Below, in pieces: positions 1 to 5,523 of a stretch of DNA of 7,151 nucleotides. The position numbers and the translations under genes were made by a program. The notes under the pieces were generated by a model. The model searched no databases and was not told where the DNA came from. It worked only from the letters and a program-made list of their open reading frames with translations. The stretch's first letter is position 1; every line of letters begins with the position of its first letter. Source of the DNA: Firmicutes bacterium UBA5449 (GTDB taxonomy: Bacteria > Bacillota > SHA-98 > UBA4971); NCBI GenBank assembly GCA_002424305.1, contig DIQZ01000080.1:1-7151 (forward strand). The letters run 5' to 3'.

Positions 1-998
1 TCCCTTTGCTCATTGTTAAGACGTATACCGTCCCTTCGCTCCATCTCTTCGATGAGACGGGGAATATTCCCTGAAACCGTCCGAGGCTTCGACGTGGCAA
101 GATCCTGAAATCCCTTCACCACATTGACTTCAGCTCGGTAGAGATATGCCAAGTACACAGCAGTCTCACCTTGGATCATGTCTCGCACAATCGCGCCCCG
201 CTCCTCCAGAACCGGAATTGCCTCCTTGACCAAGGTCTCCTCAACCTGGAGGATATCAGCAGCCTCCTTCAAAAGGTCCTCCTCAGGATAGTAAACATGG
301 CCGTCGGTAGCAAGTTCGTTTAGGACATACACGATTCCTGCGGTCACCCTCTCCATGGACACAGGCTCAATACCGAGTTCAGCAGCTACTTTGTCGGCTG
401 TCTTAAACCCCACTCCATGGATGTCATCTGCGAGACGATACGGATTCTCGCGGACTGCTTGAATTGAAGCATCCCCATAGTGGCGGAATATTTTGATGGC
501 AAGCCCGGGGGTCACGCCGTGGTCAGCTAGGAAAACCATAACCCGCCTAATTTCTTTCTGATCCTCGAAAGCCTTAGTTATCGCGTCAGCTTTCTTCTGA
601 CCAATCCCTTCAACCTTGGTGAGCTTTTCAGGCTCATGCTCGATTACATCAAGGGTTTTTGCGCCAAAGCACGCAACAAGCCTCTTGGCGGTTACAGGGC
701 CGATGCCCTTAATAAGGCCGGACCCGAGGTACTTCTCTATACCCCTGACTGTGGCAGGGACTACCGACTCATAACTTTCGACCTGGAACTGCTTACCATA
801 CTCGGGATGACTTGTCCACTCCCCCTTCATAAGGAGGGTCTCCCCAACCGTAATAAAAGGAAACGCGCCAACCACTGTGACAGTCTGGCGTCCTCGTCCC
901 GTCGGACCCCTTCCTTCACAACCGACTCGCGCTACAGTATAGAGATTATCTTCGTTTCGATAAGTAATTCTCTCAACTGTCCCTTGAACTGAAAGCAT
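1..998 (-). CDS. recD2: RecD2-type ATP-dependent DNA helicase, N-terminal part (3' end beyond the window)
   Basis: The reverse strand is open from an ATG at 998 to the window edge, giving 332 residues. The N-terminus (about 1-90) fits the OB-like domain of RecD2 (MLSVQGTVERITYRNEDN). Helix-hairpin-helix segments follow: LIKGIGPVTAKRLVACFG near 95-112, LTKVEGIGQKKADAI near 126-140, and further HhH-like stretches near 161-175 and 196-214 (HGVGFKTADKVA). The visible part ends in GIRLNNEQR, the Q-motif-like run that normally sits just before Walker A, so the motor domains lie outside. In the family, RecD2 is a 5'-3' SF1 helicase that works without RecBC in repair and replication-fork maintenance. 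The start is supported by GGAGGGTGG at 1001-1009, with GGAGG 6 nt from the ATG; an ATG 13 nt upstream is out of frame. Family assignment is firm; helicase activity is inferred. Confidence 0.92.
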   Translation of the reverse strand, partial: MLSVQGTVERITYRNEDNLYTVARVGCEGRGPTGRGRQTVTVVGAFPFITVGETLLMKGEWTSHPEYGKQFQVESYESVVPATVRGIEKYLGSGLIKGIGPVTAKRLVACFGAKTLDVIEHEPEKLTKVEGIGQKKADAITKAFEDQKEIRRVMVFLADHGVTPGLAIKIFRHYGDASIQAVRENPYRLADDIHGVGFKTADKVAAELGIEPVSMERVTAGIVYVLNELATDGHVYYPEEDLLKEAADILQVEETLVKEAIPVLEERGAIVRDMIQGETAVYLAYLYRAEVNVVKGFQDLATSKPRTVSGNIPRLIEEMERRDGIRLNNEQR

Positions 999-1050
999 GT
1001 CCACCCTCCATGCGATCTTGATACCTGTGATCCAGAATCTCTTCCATATT

Positions 1051-1079
1051 ATTCTAGCATGATGTTTCGGATCAGTAAA
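1051..1079 (-). promoter_or_regulatory. Candidate extended -10 promoter for recD2
   Basis: On the minus strand, TTTACT (1074-1079) and TAGAAT (1051-1056) are 17 bp apart. A TG one base upstream of the -10 (1058-1059) makes it an extended -10 element of the housekeeping sigma type. Transcription would start near 1044, leaving a leader of about 45 nt before the ATG at 998. It lies in the short gap after the deacetylase stop, so recD2 probably has its own promoter. No experimental support. Confidence 0.55.
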
Positions 1080-1128
1080 CGAAGCCTTGCGGAATCTATG
1101 TATGCCCGGTTGCATGACTTCTGAATGT

Positions 1129-1160
1129 GTGATTGCTGAATTACGTGATTGCTGGATTAC
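1129..1160. repeat. Two tandem 16-bp repeats overlapping the deacetylase stop codon
   Basis: GTGATTGCTGAATTAC (1129-1144) is followed directly by GTGATTGCTGGATTAC (1145-1160), with one mismatch. The second copy covers the stop codon of the deacetylase (1157-1159) and its last sense bases. A 10-bp piece, CGTGATTGCT (1144-1153), recurs inverted as AGCAATCACG at 2414-2423 upstream of the same gene. No terminator hairpin with a T-run follows the stop codon on the minus strand. Confidence 0.6.
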
Positions 1161-2290
1161 ATAATTTCCGAAAGTCCTACCAACTCATATCCCATATCAG
1201 TAAGCTCCTCAATAAGACGTGGAAGCGCCTTCAAAGTCTGTTCCCTGACATGGAGCAGCACAATGGAACCATCCTTTACTGAGGATGTAATGCGTTTCCT
1301 GATTACTGCTTCACCAGGATTCTTCCAATCATCCGGCGTGAGATTCCATAGGACGATAGATGCGCCTTCGTCTTTGGCAATTGCTCGAATATCGTCGTTG
1401 TAACTTCCATAAGGGGGCCGGAACCATTTCGGAGTAATGCCGGTCGCTGATTTTATGGCACTCTGTGCTTTACTAATCTCTCGTCTCACCTCTTCAAGGT
1501 CGAGTCCTACCAGATCTGCATGGGAGTAACTATGATTTCCAATTTCATGACCTGCTCCTGTCACTTTCTTGGCTACGTCAGCATAGCTTGTCGCACGCCA
1601 TCCTACGAAGAAGAAGGTGGCTTTCACCTGGTATCTGGCTAGTGTATCCACGATCTTTCCGGTAATCACAGGATCAGGACCGTCATCAAAGGTCAATGCA
1701 ACTTTCCCCTTTGGCTCCCGGGGCTCCCGTTTTTCGACCGGGATTCGCGGATTTATTGTATCCTTCGACGGCGATGCAACAATGTGCCCTGAAGCAGTGT
1801 TAGAGGCGCCGGTCGGCGCCTCCGAAGCTGCGTTGCTTTTGCCTGTTGGGTATGGAATACCCAACGGCGCTTGGACAATCACATTCCGAAAACCGTTGCT
1901 AATCGTCACAGTGCGAGTAGCTTGATCCCAAGTATACCAGCACCCCAAAATCGGTACCAGGTTTTTCGCAGGCATCCACGCCTGATCCCACCTGATTACC
2001 ACATCCACAATATAGCCGTTTACTGTTGTCTGACCGTCCGGGCCCCAATGGACAATAGCCTTGAACGCTTCTGCCACGGGACGAATAGGAACCATCATTG
2101 TATCATCCAGAATAAACCCCCTGAGAACGATATCATCATACTTGACCCTAACCAGCTCACCGGGTAGCTCGGTGCCGGCTTGCAAAGATGTGCCGCCTGT
2201 GTCAGAGGCTACTGCTGACATCCCGCCAATGCCCAGCCCCAACAAAGCAATGACGGTTATCACAATAGCCTGTCTGTACTTAATCCTCAT
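1157..2290 (-). CDS. Secreted polysaccharide deacetylase (NodB domain) with copper-amine-oxidase-like stalk domain
   Basis: This 377-residue protein probably removes N- or O-acetyl groups from a cell-wall or extracellular polysaccharide. Residues 1-30 form a signal peptide: basic MRIKYRQ, a hydrophobic stretch, then an ASD-like cleavage region. About 45-138 resemble the copper amine oxidase N-terminal domain common in clostridial surface proteins (MVPIRPVAEAFKAIVHW). A low-complexity Ala/Ser/Thr/Pro linker (about 150-195) leads to a NodB catalytic domain (CE4 family). Its motifs are TFDDGPD (200-206, with the base and metal Asp), HSYSH (253-257, metal His), FRPPYG (290-295), TPDDW (318-322) and LLH (345-347). 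The residue after the motif-5 His is Val rather than the frequent Asp. An in-frame TTG at 2293 is an alternative start. ATG 2290 is chosen because it forms a TGATG overlap with a possible upstream ORF. The substrate cannot be told from sequence. Confidence 0.93.
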   Translation of the reverse strand: MRIKYRQAIVITVIALLGLGIGGMSAVASDTGGTSLQAGTELPGELVRVKYDDIVLRGFILDDTMMVPIRPVAEAFKAIVHWGPDGQTTVNGYIVDVVIRWDQAWMPAKNLVPILGCWYTWDQATRTVTISNGFRNVIVQAPLGIPYPTGKSNAASEAPTGASNTASGHIVASPSKDTINPRIPVEKREPREPKGKVALTFDDGPDPVITGKIVDTLARYQVKATFFFVGWRATSYADVAKKVTGAGHEIGNHSYSHADLVGLDLEEVRREISKAQSAIKSATGITPKWFRPPYGSYNDDIRAIAKDEGASIVLWNLTPDDWKNPGEAVIRKRITSSVKDGSIVLLHVREQTLKALPRLIEELTDMGYELVGLSEIM

Positions 2291-2355
2291 CAATTCTCGC
2301 CGTCCCTCCCCTCCGCTTGTACGCCCAAAAGGGTGTCACATCCATGCTTATGCAC
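2290..2355 (-). CDS. Possible 21-residue upstream ORF translationally coupled to the deacetylase
   Basis: On the minus strand TTTGGAGGTGATA (GGAGG at 2361-2365) is nearly the full anti-Shine-Dalgarno complement and sits 5 nt before a GTG at 2355-2353. The frame runs 21 codons (begins MHKHGCDTLLG, ends GRDGEN) and stops at TGA 2292-2290, sharing its A with the deacetylase ATG. The deacetylase itself has only a distant purine tract (GGGAGGG at 2304-2310, about 13 nt away). A ribosome loaded at the strong site could therefore reinitiate on the main gene. The peptide matches nothing I recognise. It could also be a chance frame downstream of a strong ribosome-binding site. Confidence 0.4.
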   Translation of the reverse strand: MHKHGCDTLLGVQAEGRDGEN

Positions 2356-2376
2356 TATCACCTCCAAACATGACAA

Positions 2377-2406
2377 CCTATAAGAATTCAAGAAATTGTT
2401 CTGCAA
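2377..2406 (-). promoter_or_regulatory. Weak candidate promoter for the deacetylase and its upstream ORF
   Basis: Minus-strand TTGCAG (2401-2406) and TATAGG (2377-2382) are 18 bp apart. Both hexamers are imperfect, so this is only the best of poor candidates. Transcription would begin near 2370, leaving the strong Shine-Dalgarno close to the 5' end of the RNA. Confidence 0.22.
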
Positions 2407-2429
2407 GCATTCAAGCAATCACGCAATGA

Positions 2430-2443
2430 GATTCCAAGGAATC
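2430..2443. repeat. 14-bp perfect palindrome upstream of the deacetylase
   Basis: GATTCCAAGGAATC reads the same on both strands. It lies upstream of the candidate promoter and could be an operator. It is the only strong dyad in the 230-bp gap between the MATE stop and the deacetylase start. That gap shows no terminator with a T-run for the MATE gene. Confidence 0.4.
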
Positions 2444-2523
2444 TTGCCACAGCAACTCATATAATCATGCGGTGTGATCTACGGCATAAACATCTAAACA
2501 ACAACCAAAAGTCGTTAAACTAA

Positions 2524-3924
2524 TTATTTCGGTACAAATCCCAACTTACCTTCAATACTGCGCTTGGTATTCCAGGACGCCACCCATTGCCTCTTCCAGC
2601 GCCCACTGTAAAACCGCGCGCCCAGAGTAAATACTAAGCATGTCACGTGAGCCAGAGGTCCGCTCCAAGCGCCCCATATCCCAAATCCCAGCACAAATGC
2701 TCCGATATAGGAGACGGGGATGAAAAGGACACATGCGCACACCAGAGTCATTAGCCCGGTATACGTAGTCTGACCAGCTCCGTTCAGTGCACCGCGGAAA
2801 ACCACATAGACGACATCTAGGAGCTGATAAAGAGCGACGATTTTCAGGAGCTTGCTCGCAAGTAGAATCACTTCACGATCACTTGTGAAAGGGGGGATAA
2901 AGACTGATGGGAAAAAGCAGAAACAAAGCCCGATTAGGCCTACGACTACCACCCCGACAATTATGCCTGTCCGTCCGAATCTTTCAGCCTTCTCCGTATC
3001 CCTCTGTCCCAAGGATCGCCCTACCAATGAGTTGGTGGATGCACCAAGTGCAAAAGCCGGCATGAAGGTGAGGTCATTGAGCTGACTTGCTATTTGGCTT
3101 GCGGCAAGTTCGATTGCGCCTATCCGAGAAATCAATGTAAGGAAGACTCCAAAAGCGCAAAGATCAATAGAGTTCGCAAGTCCCATAGGGAATCCCAAGA
3201 TAAAGCTGTCTTTTAGCTCCTTACGGCTAGGGAATGAGAATCCCTTGAGAAGATTGTATTCTTTGTTGTATTGCCAGAGGACAAATATTGCATATAAAGT
3301 CATCTGCACGCCTTGGGATATGACAGTTCCCCAGGCAGCCCCTGCAATGCCAAGCTTGGGGAATCCAAACTTACCGAAGATGAGGATATAGTTGGCGAAT
3401 GCATTAACCGCAACCGTCAGCCAACTGACAAACATGGGAAATGTAGAGTTACCTATTCCAAGAAGGAAACTACCTGCACATTTTGACAGCAGACTAAAAG
3501 GGATCTCGTATGATCTTATAGTCATGTAAGTCAGGGCGAGCTCCCTGACTTGCGGTTGGGCTTTTGAAAGCCCGAAATACAGTTCAAACAGGTTTGGCAA
3601 GACCAAACAAAACGGAGCAAGAAGAAAAGACAGCACAATGTATCGTTGGAAGGATCTTCTTATCCGTTTGGTATCACCGGCACCATAAGCTTGAGAAACC
3701 GTTACCAAGGTGCCCCCTACCGTGCCTCTAAAAATTGCTGATACGGAAACGAAAAGAGTGGCTGCAACACCGACAGCGCCAAGTTCAATTGTCCCGACCC
3801 GGCCCATAAAGATGGTGTCTAAAGCTCCGAGCAGAGTATAAGCAAGATTCGACAGAATCAGCGGCCCCGCCAGATGAAGAAGCTCCCTTGTATATTCTCG
3901 TTGCAATTCTCTTCTACATGACAT
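2524..3924 (-). CDS. MATE-family cation-coupled multidrug/metabolite exporter
   Basis: The 466-residue length is typical for MATE transporters, and the protein has about twelve hydrophobic segments. The two-fold internal repeat is visible: DTIFMGRVGTIELGAVGVA near 36-54 in the N-half matches SRIGAIELAASQIASQL near 256-272 in the C-half. Family-like turns include VTVSQAYGAGD (74-84), ASTNSLVGRSLGQRD (285-299) and FRGALNGAGQTTYTG (366-380). The family exports cationic drugs or metabolites from the cytoplasm using a Na+ or H+ gradient; the substrate here is unknown. The ATG at 3924 has GGAGGGG at 3929-3935, with the core 6 nt away. The long upstream region carries 35-bp repeats and, further up, a promoter-terminator unit on the same strand that could act as a leader or an independent RNA. 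No regulator gene is adjacent. Confidence 0.93.
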   Translation of the reverse strand: MSCRRELQREYTRELLHLAGPLILSNLAYTLLGALDTIFMGRVGTIELGAVGVAATLFVSVSAIFRGTVGGTLVTVSQAYGAGDTKRIRRSFQRYIVLSFLLAPFCLVLPNLFELYFGLSKAQPQVRELALTYMTIRSYEIPFSLLSKCAGSFLLGIGNSTFPMFVSWLTVAVNAFANYILIFGKFGFPKLGIAGAAWGTVISQGVQMTLYAIFVLWQYNKEYNLLKGFSFPSRKELKDSFILGFPMGLANSIDLCAFGVFLTLISRIGAIELAASQIASQLNDLTFMPAFALGASTNSLVGRSLGQRDTEKAERFGRTGIIVGVVVVGLIGLCFCFFPSVFIPPFTSDREVILLASKLLKIVALYQLLDVVYVVFRGALNGAGQTTYTGLMTLVCACVLFIPVSYIGAFVLGFGIWGAWSGPLAHVTCLVFTLGARFYSGRWKRQWVASWNTKRSIEGKLGFVPK

Positions 3925-3959
3925 CTAACCCCTCCGATGTGAATACCTCTGACTACAGT

Positions 3960-4064
3960 TTGATGACTGTTGATGAATCCGATTGAATAATTACTTGATG
4001 ACTGTTCATGAATCCGACTGAATAACTACTTGATGACTGCTGATGAATCCGACCAAATAACTAC
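3960..4064. repeat. Three tandem 35-bp repeats upstream of the MATE gene
   Basis: Three adjacent units of exactly 35 bp lie at 3960-3994, 3995-4029 and 4030-4064, each starting TTGATGACTG and ending in AATAACTAC or AATAATTAC. Neighbouring units differ at only a few positions. Each unit contains TGATGACTG(T/C)T(G/C)ATGAATCC. The array ends 36 bp before the MATE start codon, so it lies in the leader or promoter region. It may be a protein-binding array, a repeated RNA element or a replication-slippage product. Confidence 0.9.
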
Positions 4065-4129
4065 AAGATGAAGATCACTGCGAAAAACTACCGAAATTGA
4101 AATAGTCTCGCACACAATAACCCGAAAAT

Positions 4130-4174
4130 AAAAAAGCGCGACTTCGTCAGGGGAAAAATGCCCAACGAAACCGC
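4130..4174 (-). terminator. Strong rho-independent terminator
   Basis: On the minus strand GCGGTTTCGT (4174-4165) pairs over its full length with ACGAAGTCGC (4147-4138), including two G-U pairs. Four more inner pairs (4164-4161 with 4151-4148) leave a 9-nt loop. Two bases after the stem comes TTTTTTATTTT (4135-4125). On the plus strand no T-run follows, so the element is directional. Confidence 0.78.
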
Positions 4175-4265
4175 ACAATAATGCTTGACACGAGCCAACA
4201 AATCGCAGGTCTTCCCTGTCCAACGAACATGGTGCTTTGAACTGCAAGAACTCAAAGCAGTATTC
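4130..4265 (-). ncRNA. Candidate small RNA or attenuator leader upstream of the MATE gene
   Basis: A minus-strand unit of about 135 nt is defined by an extended -10 promoter (start predicted near 4265) and a strong intrinsic terminator. Its 5' part can form a hairpin: TGCTTTGA at 4252-4259 and TCAAAGCA at 4233-4240 on the RNA strand, extended by two G-U pairs. A small CAGG/CCTG hairpin lies in the middle. No start codon with a good Shine-Dalgarno occurs inside; the longest frame, from a TTG at 4247, lacks a ribosome site. I do not recognise a known riboswitch, T-box or 6S signature. It could be a free-standing sRNA, or a leader whose terminator is relieved to express the MATE gene about 200 bp downstream. 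Confidence 0.42.
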
Positions 4266-4271
4266 GTAAAT

Positions 4272-4301
4272 ATTATATCATTTTCGGGTCTCTCAGGTCA
4301 A
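4272..4301 (-). promoter_or_regulatory. Strong extended -10 promoter reading toward the MATE gene
   Basis: On the minus strand TTGACC (4296-4301) and a perfect TATAAT (4272-4277) are 18 bp apart. TGA directly before TATAAT supplies the TGN extended -10 element. This is among the best housekeeping-type promoters in the window. It lies about 350 bp upstream of the MATE start, with a terminator in between. Confidence 0.68.
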
Positions 4302-4476
4302 AAAACGAGTCTTGCGAATCTCGGATCTATGTTGGCTTGGATGTCTTAGCTTGGCTGTCTCACTCGGAGCGCCATATTCCTGTTTTTGCAACCATTGGAC
4401 ATGCTAAGCGCAATGTTTGCACGTCTCTTGAGTCAGGCGACTCATTTTGTGGGACATTTTTACAAATCTCCTTGGG
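4302..4476. other. Non-coding stretch between the minus-strand promoter and the palindrome array
   Basis: I see no supportable gene here. A small hairpin, TGAGTC AGGC GACTCA at 4429-4444, is followed by only four Ts and is at best a weak plus-strand terminator. GTGGGACATTTTTACAAAT at 4449-4467 resembles GTGACATTTTTATCCAAAT at 5090-5108 on the far side of the array, so related motifs lie near both edges. Confidence 0.35.
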
Positions 4477-5055
4477 GGGTTCGATACTCGAGCAATCAGA
4501 CGCCTTGGGATGGTCGAATTTGAACCACGTTTCTACGAATTAACTTGGGGCGTTTGTCGGCAATCGAGAATCGGGCATACTCCTGGAGATGAGTGTAAGG
4601 ATTTCGACCACACTTTTCGAATGAGTGCTCGAGTTTCGACCACGCTTCCCCAAATTAGTTTAGAAATGCTTGAGGGTGATAGAGAATCGGGCATACTAAG
4701 AGGTTAGGGTGCTCGCATCTCTACCACGTTTTTCATTTGAGTGTATGGATTTCGATCACACTTTCACGAACTAGCCTGGAAATACTTGGGGGTGATCGAG
4801 AATCGAGCACCCTACAGGCGAAGGGTGTGCGGATTACTACCACGCTTTTCATTTTGGTGATAGAATTTCGATCATCAAGTCCGTGTCATAGGTAATTATT
4901 AGGAATGCCTGATCGAAATCCGCACACATTTTTTGAAAAGGTGCGCGTTTTTCGACCACGTTTTTGGAAACTGTGATCGATTATCGAGCAGCCACCTAAT
5001 AACTTAAGCAAATTTGGAAAGAGGTGTCCTATTTTCGATCACGGATCTGGGTTTA
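4477..5055. repeat. Five degenerate 116-bp tandem repeat units underlying the palindrome array
   Basis: Equivalent positions recur every 116 bp (occasionally 115 or 117): sites at 4477, 4593, 4709, 4825 and 4941 form one class, and the other two classes follow the same period. The second and third units align without gaps over the whole 116 bp at roughly 70% identity by eye. An exact 16-mer, GAGAATCGGGCATACT, occurs at 4566-4581 and 4682-4697. In the fourth and fifth units the longer inter-site segments have diverged while the 19-bp sites and their spacing remain. Confidence 0.75.
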
Positions 5056-5073
5056 GTGATCGAAAATAGGACA
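5025..5073. repeat. Perfect 18-bp inverted repeat with 13-nt loop
   Basis: TGTCCTATTTTCGATCAC (5025-5042) is the exact reverse complement of GTGATCGAAAATAGGACA (5056-5073). The outer ends read TGT...ACA, the form of transposon terminal repeats. The arms coincide with the sites at 5024 and 5056 but are far better matched to each other than any other pair. There is no following T-run, so it is not an ordinary terminator. Confidence 0.88.
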
Positions 5074-5093
5074 GGGTCTGAGAAATATTGTGA

Positions 5094-5139
5094 CATTTTT
5101 ATCCAAATAAGGTCAAAAGGAGCGTTATGGATAAAAATG
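5094..5139. repeat. Perfect 12-bp inverted repeat enclosing a Shine-Dalgarno-like sequence
   Basis: CATTTTTATCCA (5094-5105) is the exact reverse complement of TGGATAAAAATG (5128-5139), with a 22-nt loop. The loop contains AAAAGGAG (5115-5122) four bases before an ATG (5127-5129). That ATG opens a 15-codon frame ending at 5174 (MDKNGCKCGRLSTST). The arrangement resembles the start of a decayed transposase gene or a hairpin-masked translation start, but no coding continuation is visible. The short frame is not claimed as a gene. Confidence 0.72.
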
Positions 5140-5267
5140 GATGCAAGTGTGGTCGATTATCTACCAGTACTTGAGCGAAAGATGAAAGCTTTTCGATCAC
5201 TGATGTAAGTTTCCGGAGATCGCAATTGCAATAATGAATTTCCCTTACAGTTCTCACCATGACAACA

Positions 5268-5296
5268 GTGACACCAAGCCTGACTGTGGCTATAAT
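5268..5296 (+). promoter_or_regulatory. Candidate housekeeping promoter for purC
   Basis: GTGACA (5268-5273) and a perfect TATAAT (5291-5296) are separated by exactly 17 bp. Transcription would begin near 5303, giving a leader of about 220 nt before the purC start. A TTGACA overlaps the -10 at 5296-5301, but its partner 17 bp away (TATCGT) is weaker, so the first pairing is preferred. No PurR-type box or purine riboswitch core was recognised nearby. Confidence 0.6.
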
Positions 5297-5302
5297 TGAC
5301 AT

Positions 5303-5523
5303 GAATACATAATAAGCGTATCGTCGCGCACTTCGCCTACACAACCTTATAGCTAACGCAGAAAAACGACATCACAGTAAGAAAGTAGCGACAGAGAGGT
5401 AAACACAGCAGCATAAGGAAAAAATAGAAGAGAACTAAGGGAACCGGAGATTCGCCAAGACTCACAGAGATACACAAATATCAGACTGCAACAGATAAGA
5501 GACTGCAAGTAGGGGGAATAACA
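5303..5523 (+). other. Long T-poor 5' leader of purC
   Basis: From 5361 to 5520 I count only 18 T in 160 bases, while A and G dominate. Such RNA would be largely unstructured. No gene, riboswitch or terminator hairpin is evident. The stretch ends in AGGGGG (5511-5516), the purC ribosome-binding site. Confidence 0.4.

Larger units (their letters stand above)
4477..5200. repeat. Array of 18 copies of a 19-bp dyad-symmetric site, GTGNTCGANNNTCGANCAC
   Basis: Sites begin at 4477, 4510, 4560, 4593, 4625, 4676, 4709, 4741, 4792, 4825, 4857, 4909, 4941, 4973, 5024, 5056, 5149 and 5182, each 19 bp. Each matches at least 10 of the 14 fixed consensus positions by my hand count. The copies at 4625 (GTGCTCGAGTTTCGACCAC) and 4792 (GTGATCGAGAATCGAGCAC) match all 14, and 4973 matches 13. 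Such a site suits a symmetric dimer contacting two half-sites. Up to 5056 the start-to-start spacing cycles through about 33, 32 and 51 bp. No gene for a cognate protein lies in the window. Alternatives are transposase-binding repeats of a decayed insertion sequence or an operator/partition array. Confidence 0.85.

Noticed and set aside
4026..4247. 73-codon minus-strand frame starting at TTG
   Set aside because: It crosses the terminator hairpin and its T-tract and enters the 35-bp repeats; no ribosome site precedes the start.
4429..4444. Plus-strand terminator
   Set aside because: The stem is only 6 bp and just four Ts follow; no plus-strand gene ends before it.
4337..4707. Two overlapping plus-strand frames of 68 and 86 codons
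   Set aside because: They run through the repeat array, lack convincing ribosome-binding sites and resemble no family; the DNA pattern is explained by the 19-bp sites.
5090..5108. A nineteenth palindromic site at the position predicted by the spacing
   Set aside because: GTGACATTTTTATCCAAAT matches only about 4 of 14 fixed positions; it is better explained as an arm of the 12-bp inverted repeat.
4477..5200. CRISPR array
   Set aside because: The sites are palindromic and degenerate, spacing cycles between about 32 and 51 bp, and spacers recur every 116 bp in some units. CRISPR repeats are near-identical with unique, even spacers, and no cas gene is present.
4477..5200. Bacterial parS or LexA/DinR box array
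   Set aside because: The consensus differs from the ParB site TGTTTCACGTGAAACA and from the Gram-positive SOS box built on GAACNNNNGTTC.
5014..5208. 64-codon plus-strand frame starting at TTG
   Set aside because: It spans both inverted repeats and two array sites, has no Shine-Dalgarno and shows no family motif.
5268..5523. Purine riboswitch in the purC leader
   Set aside because: I could not find the paired loops or conserved junction of the purine aptamer, and the leader is too T-poor to form it convincingly.
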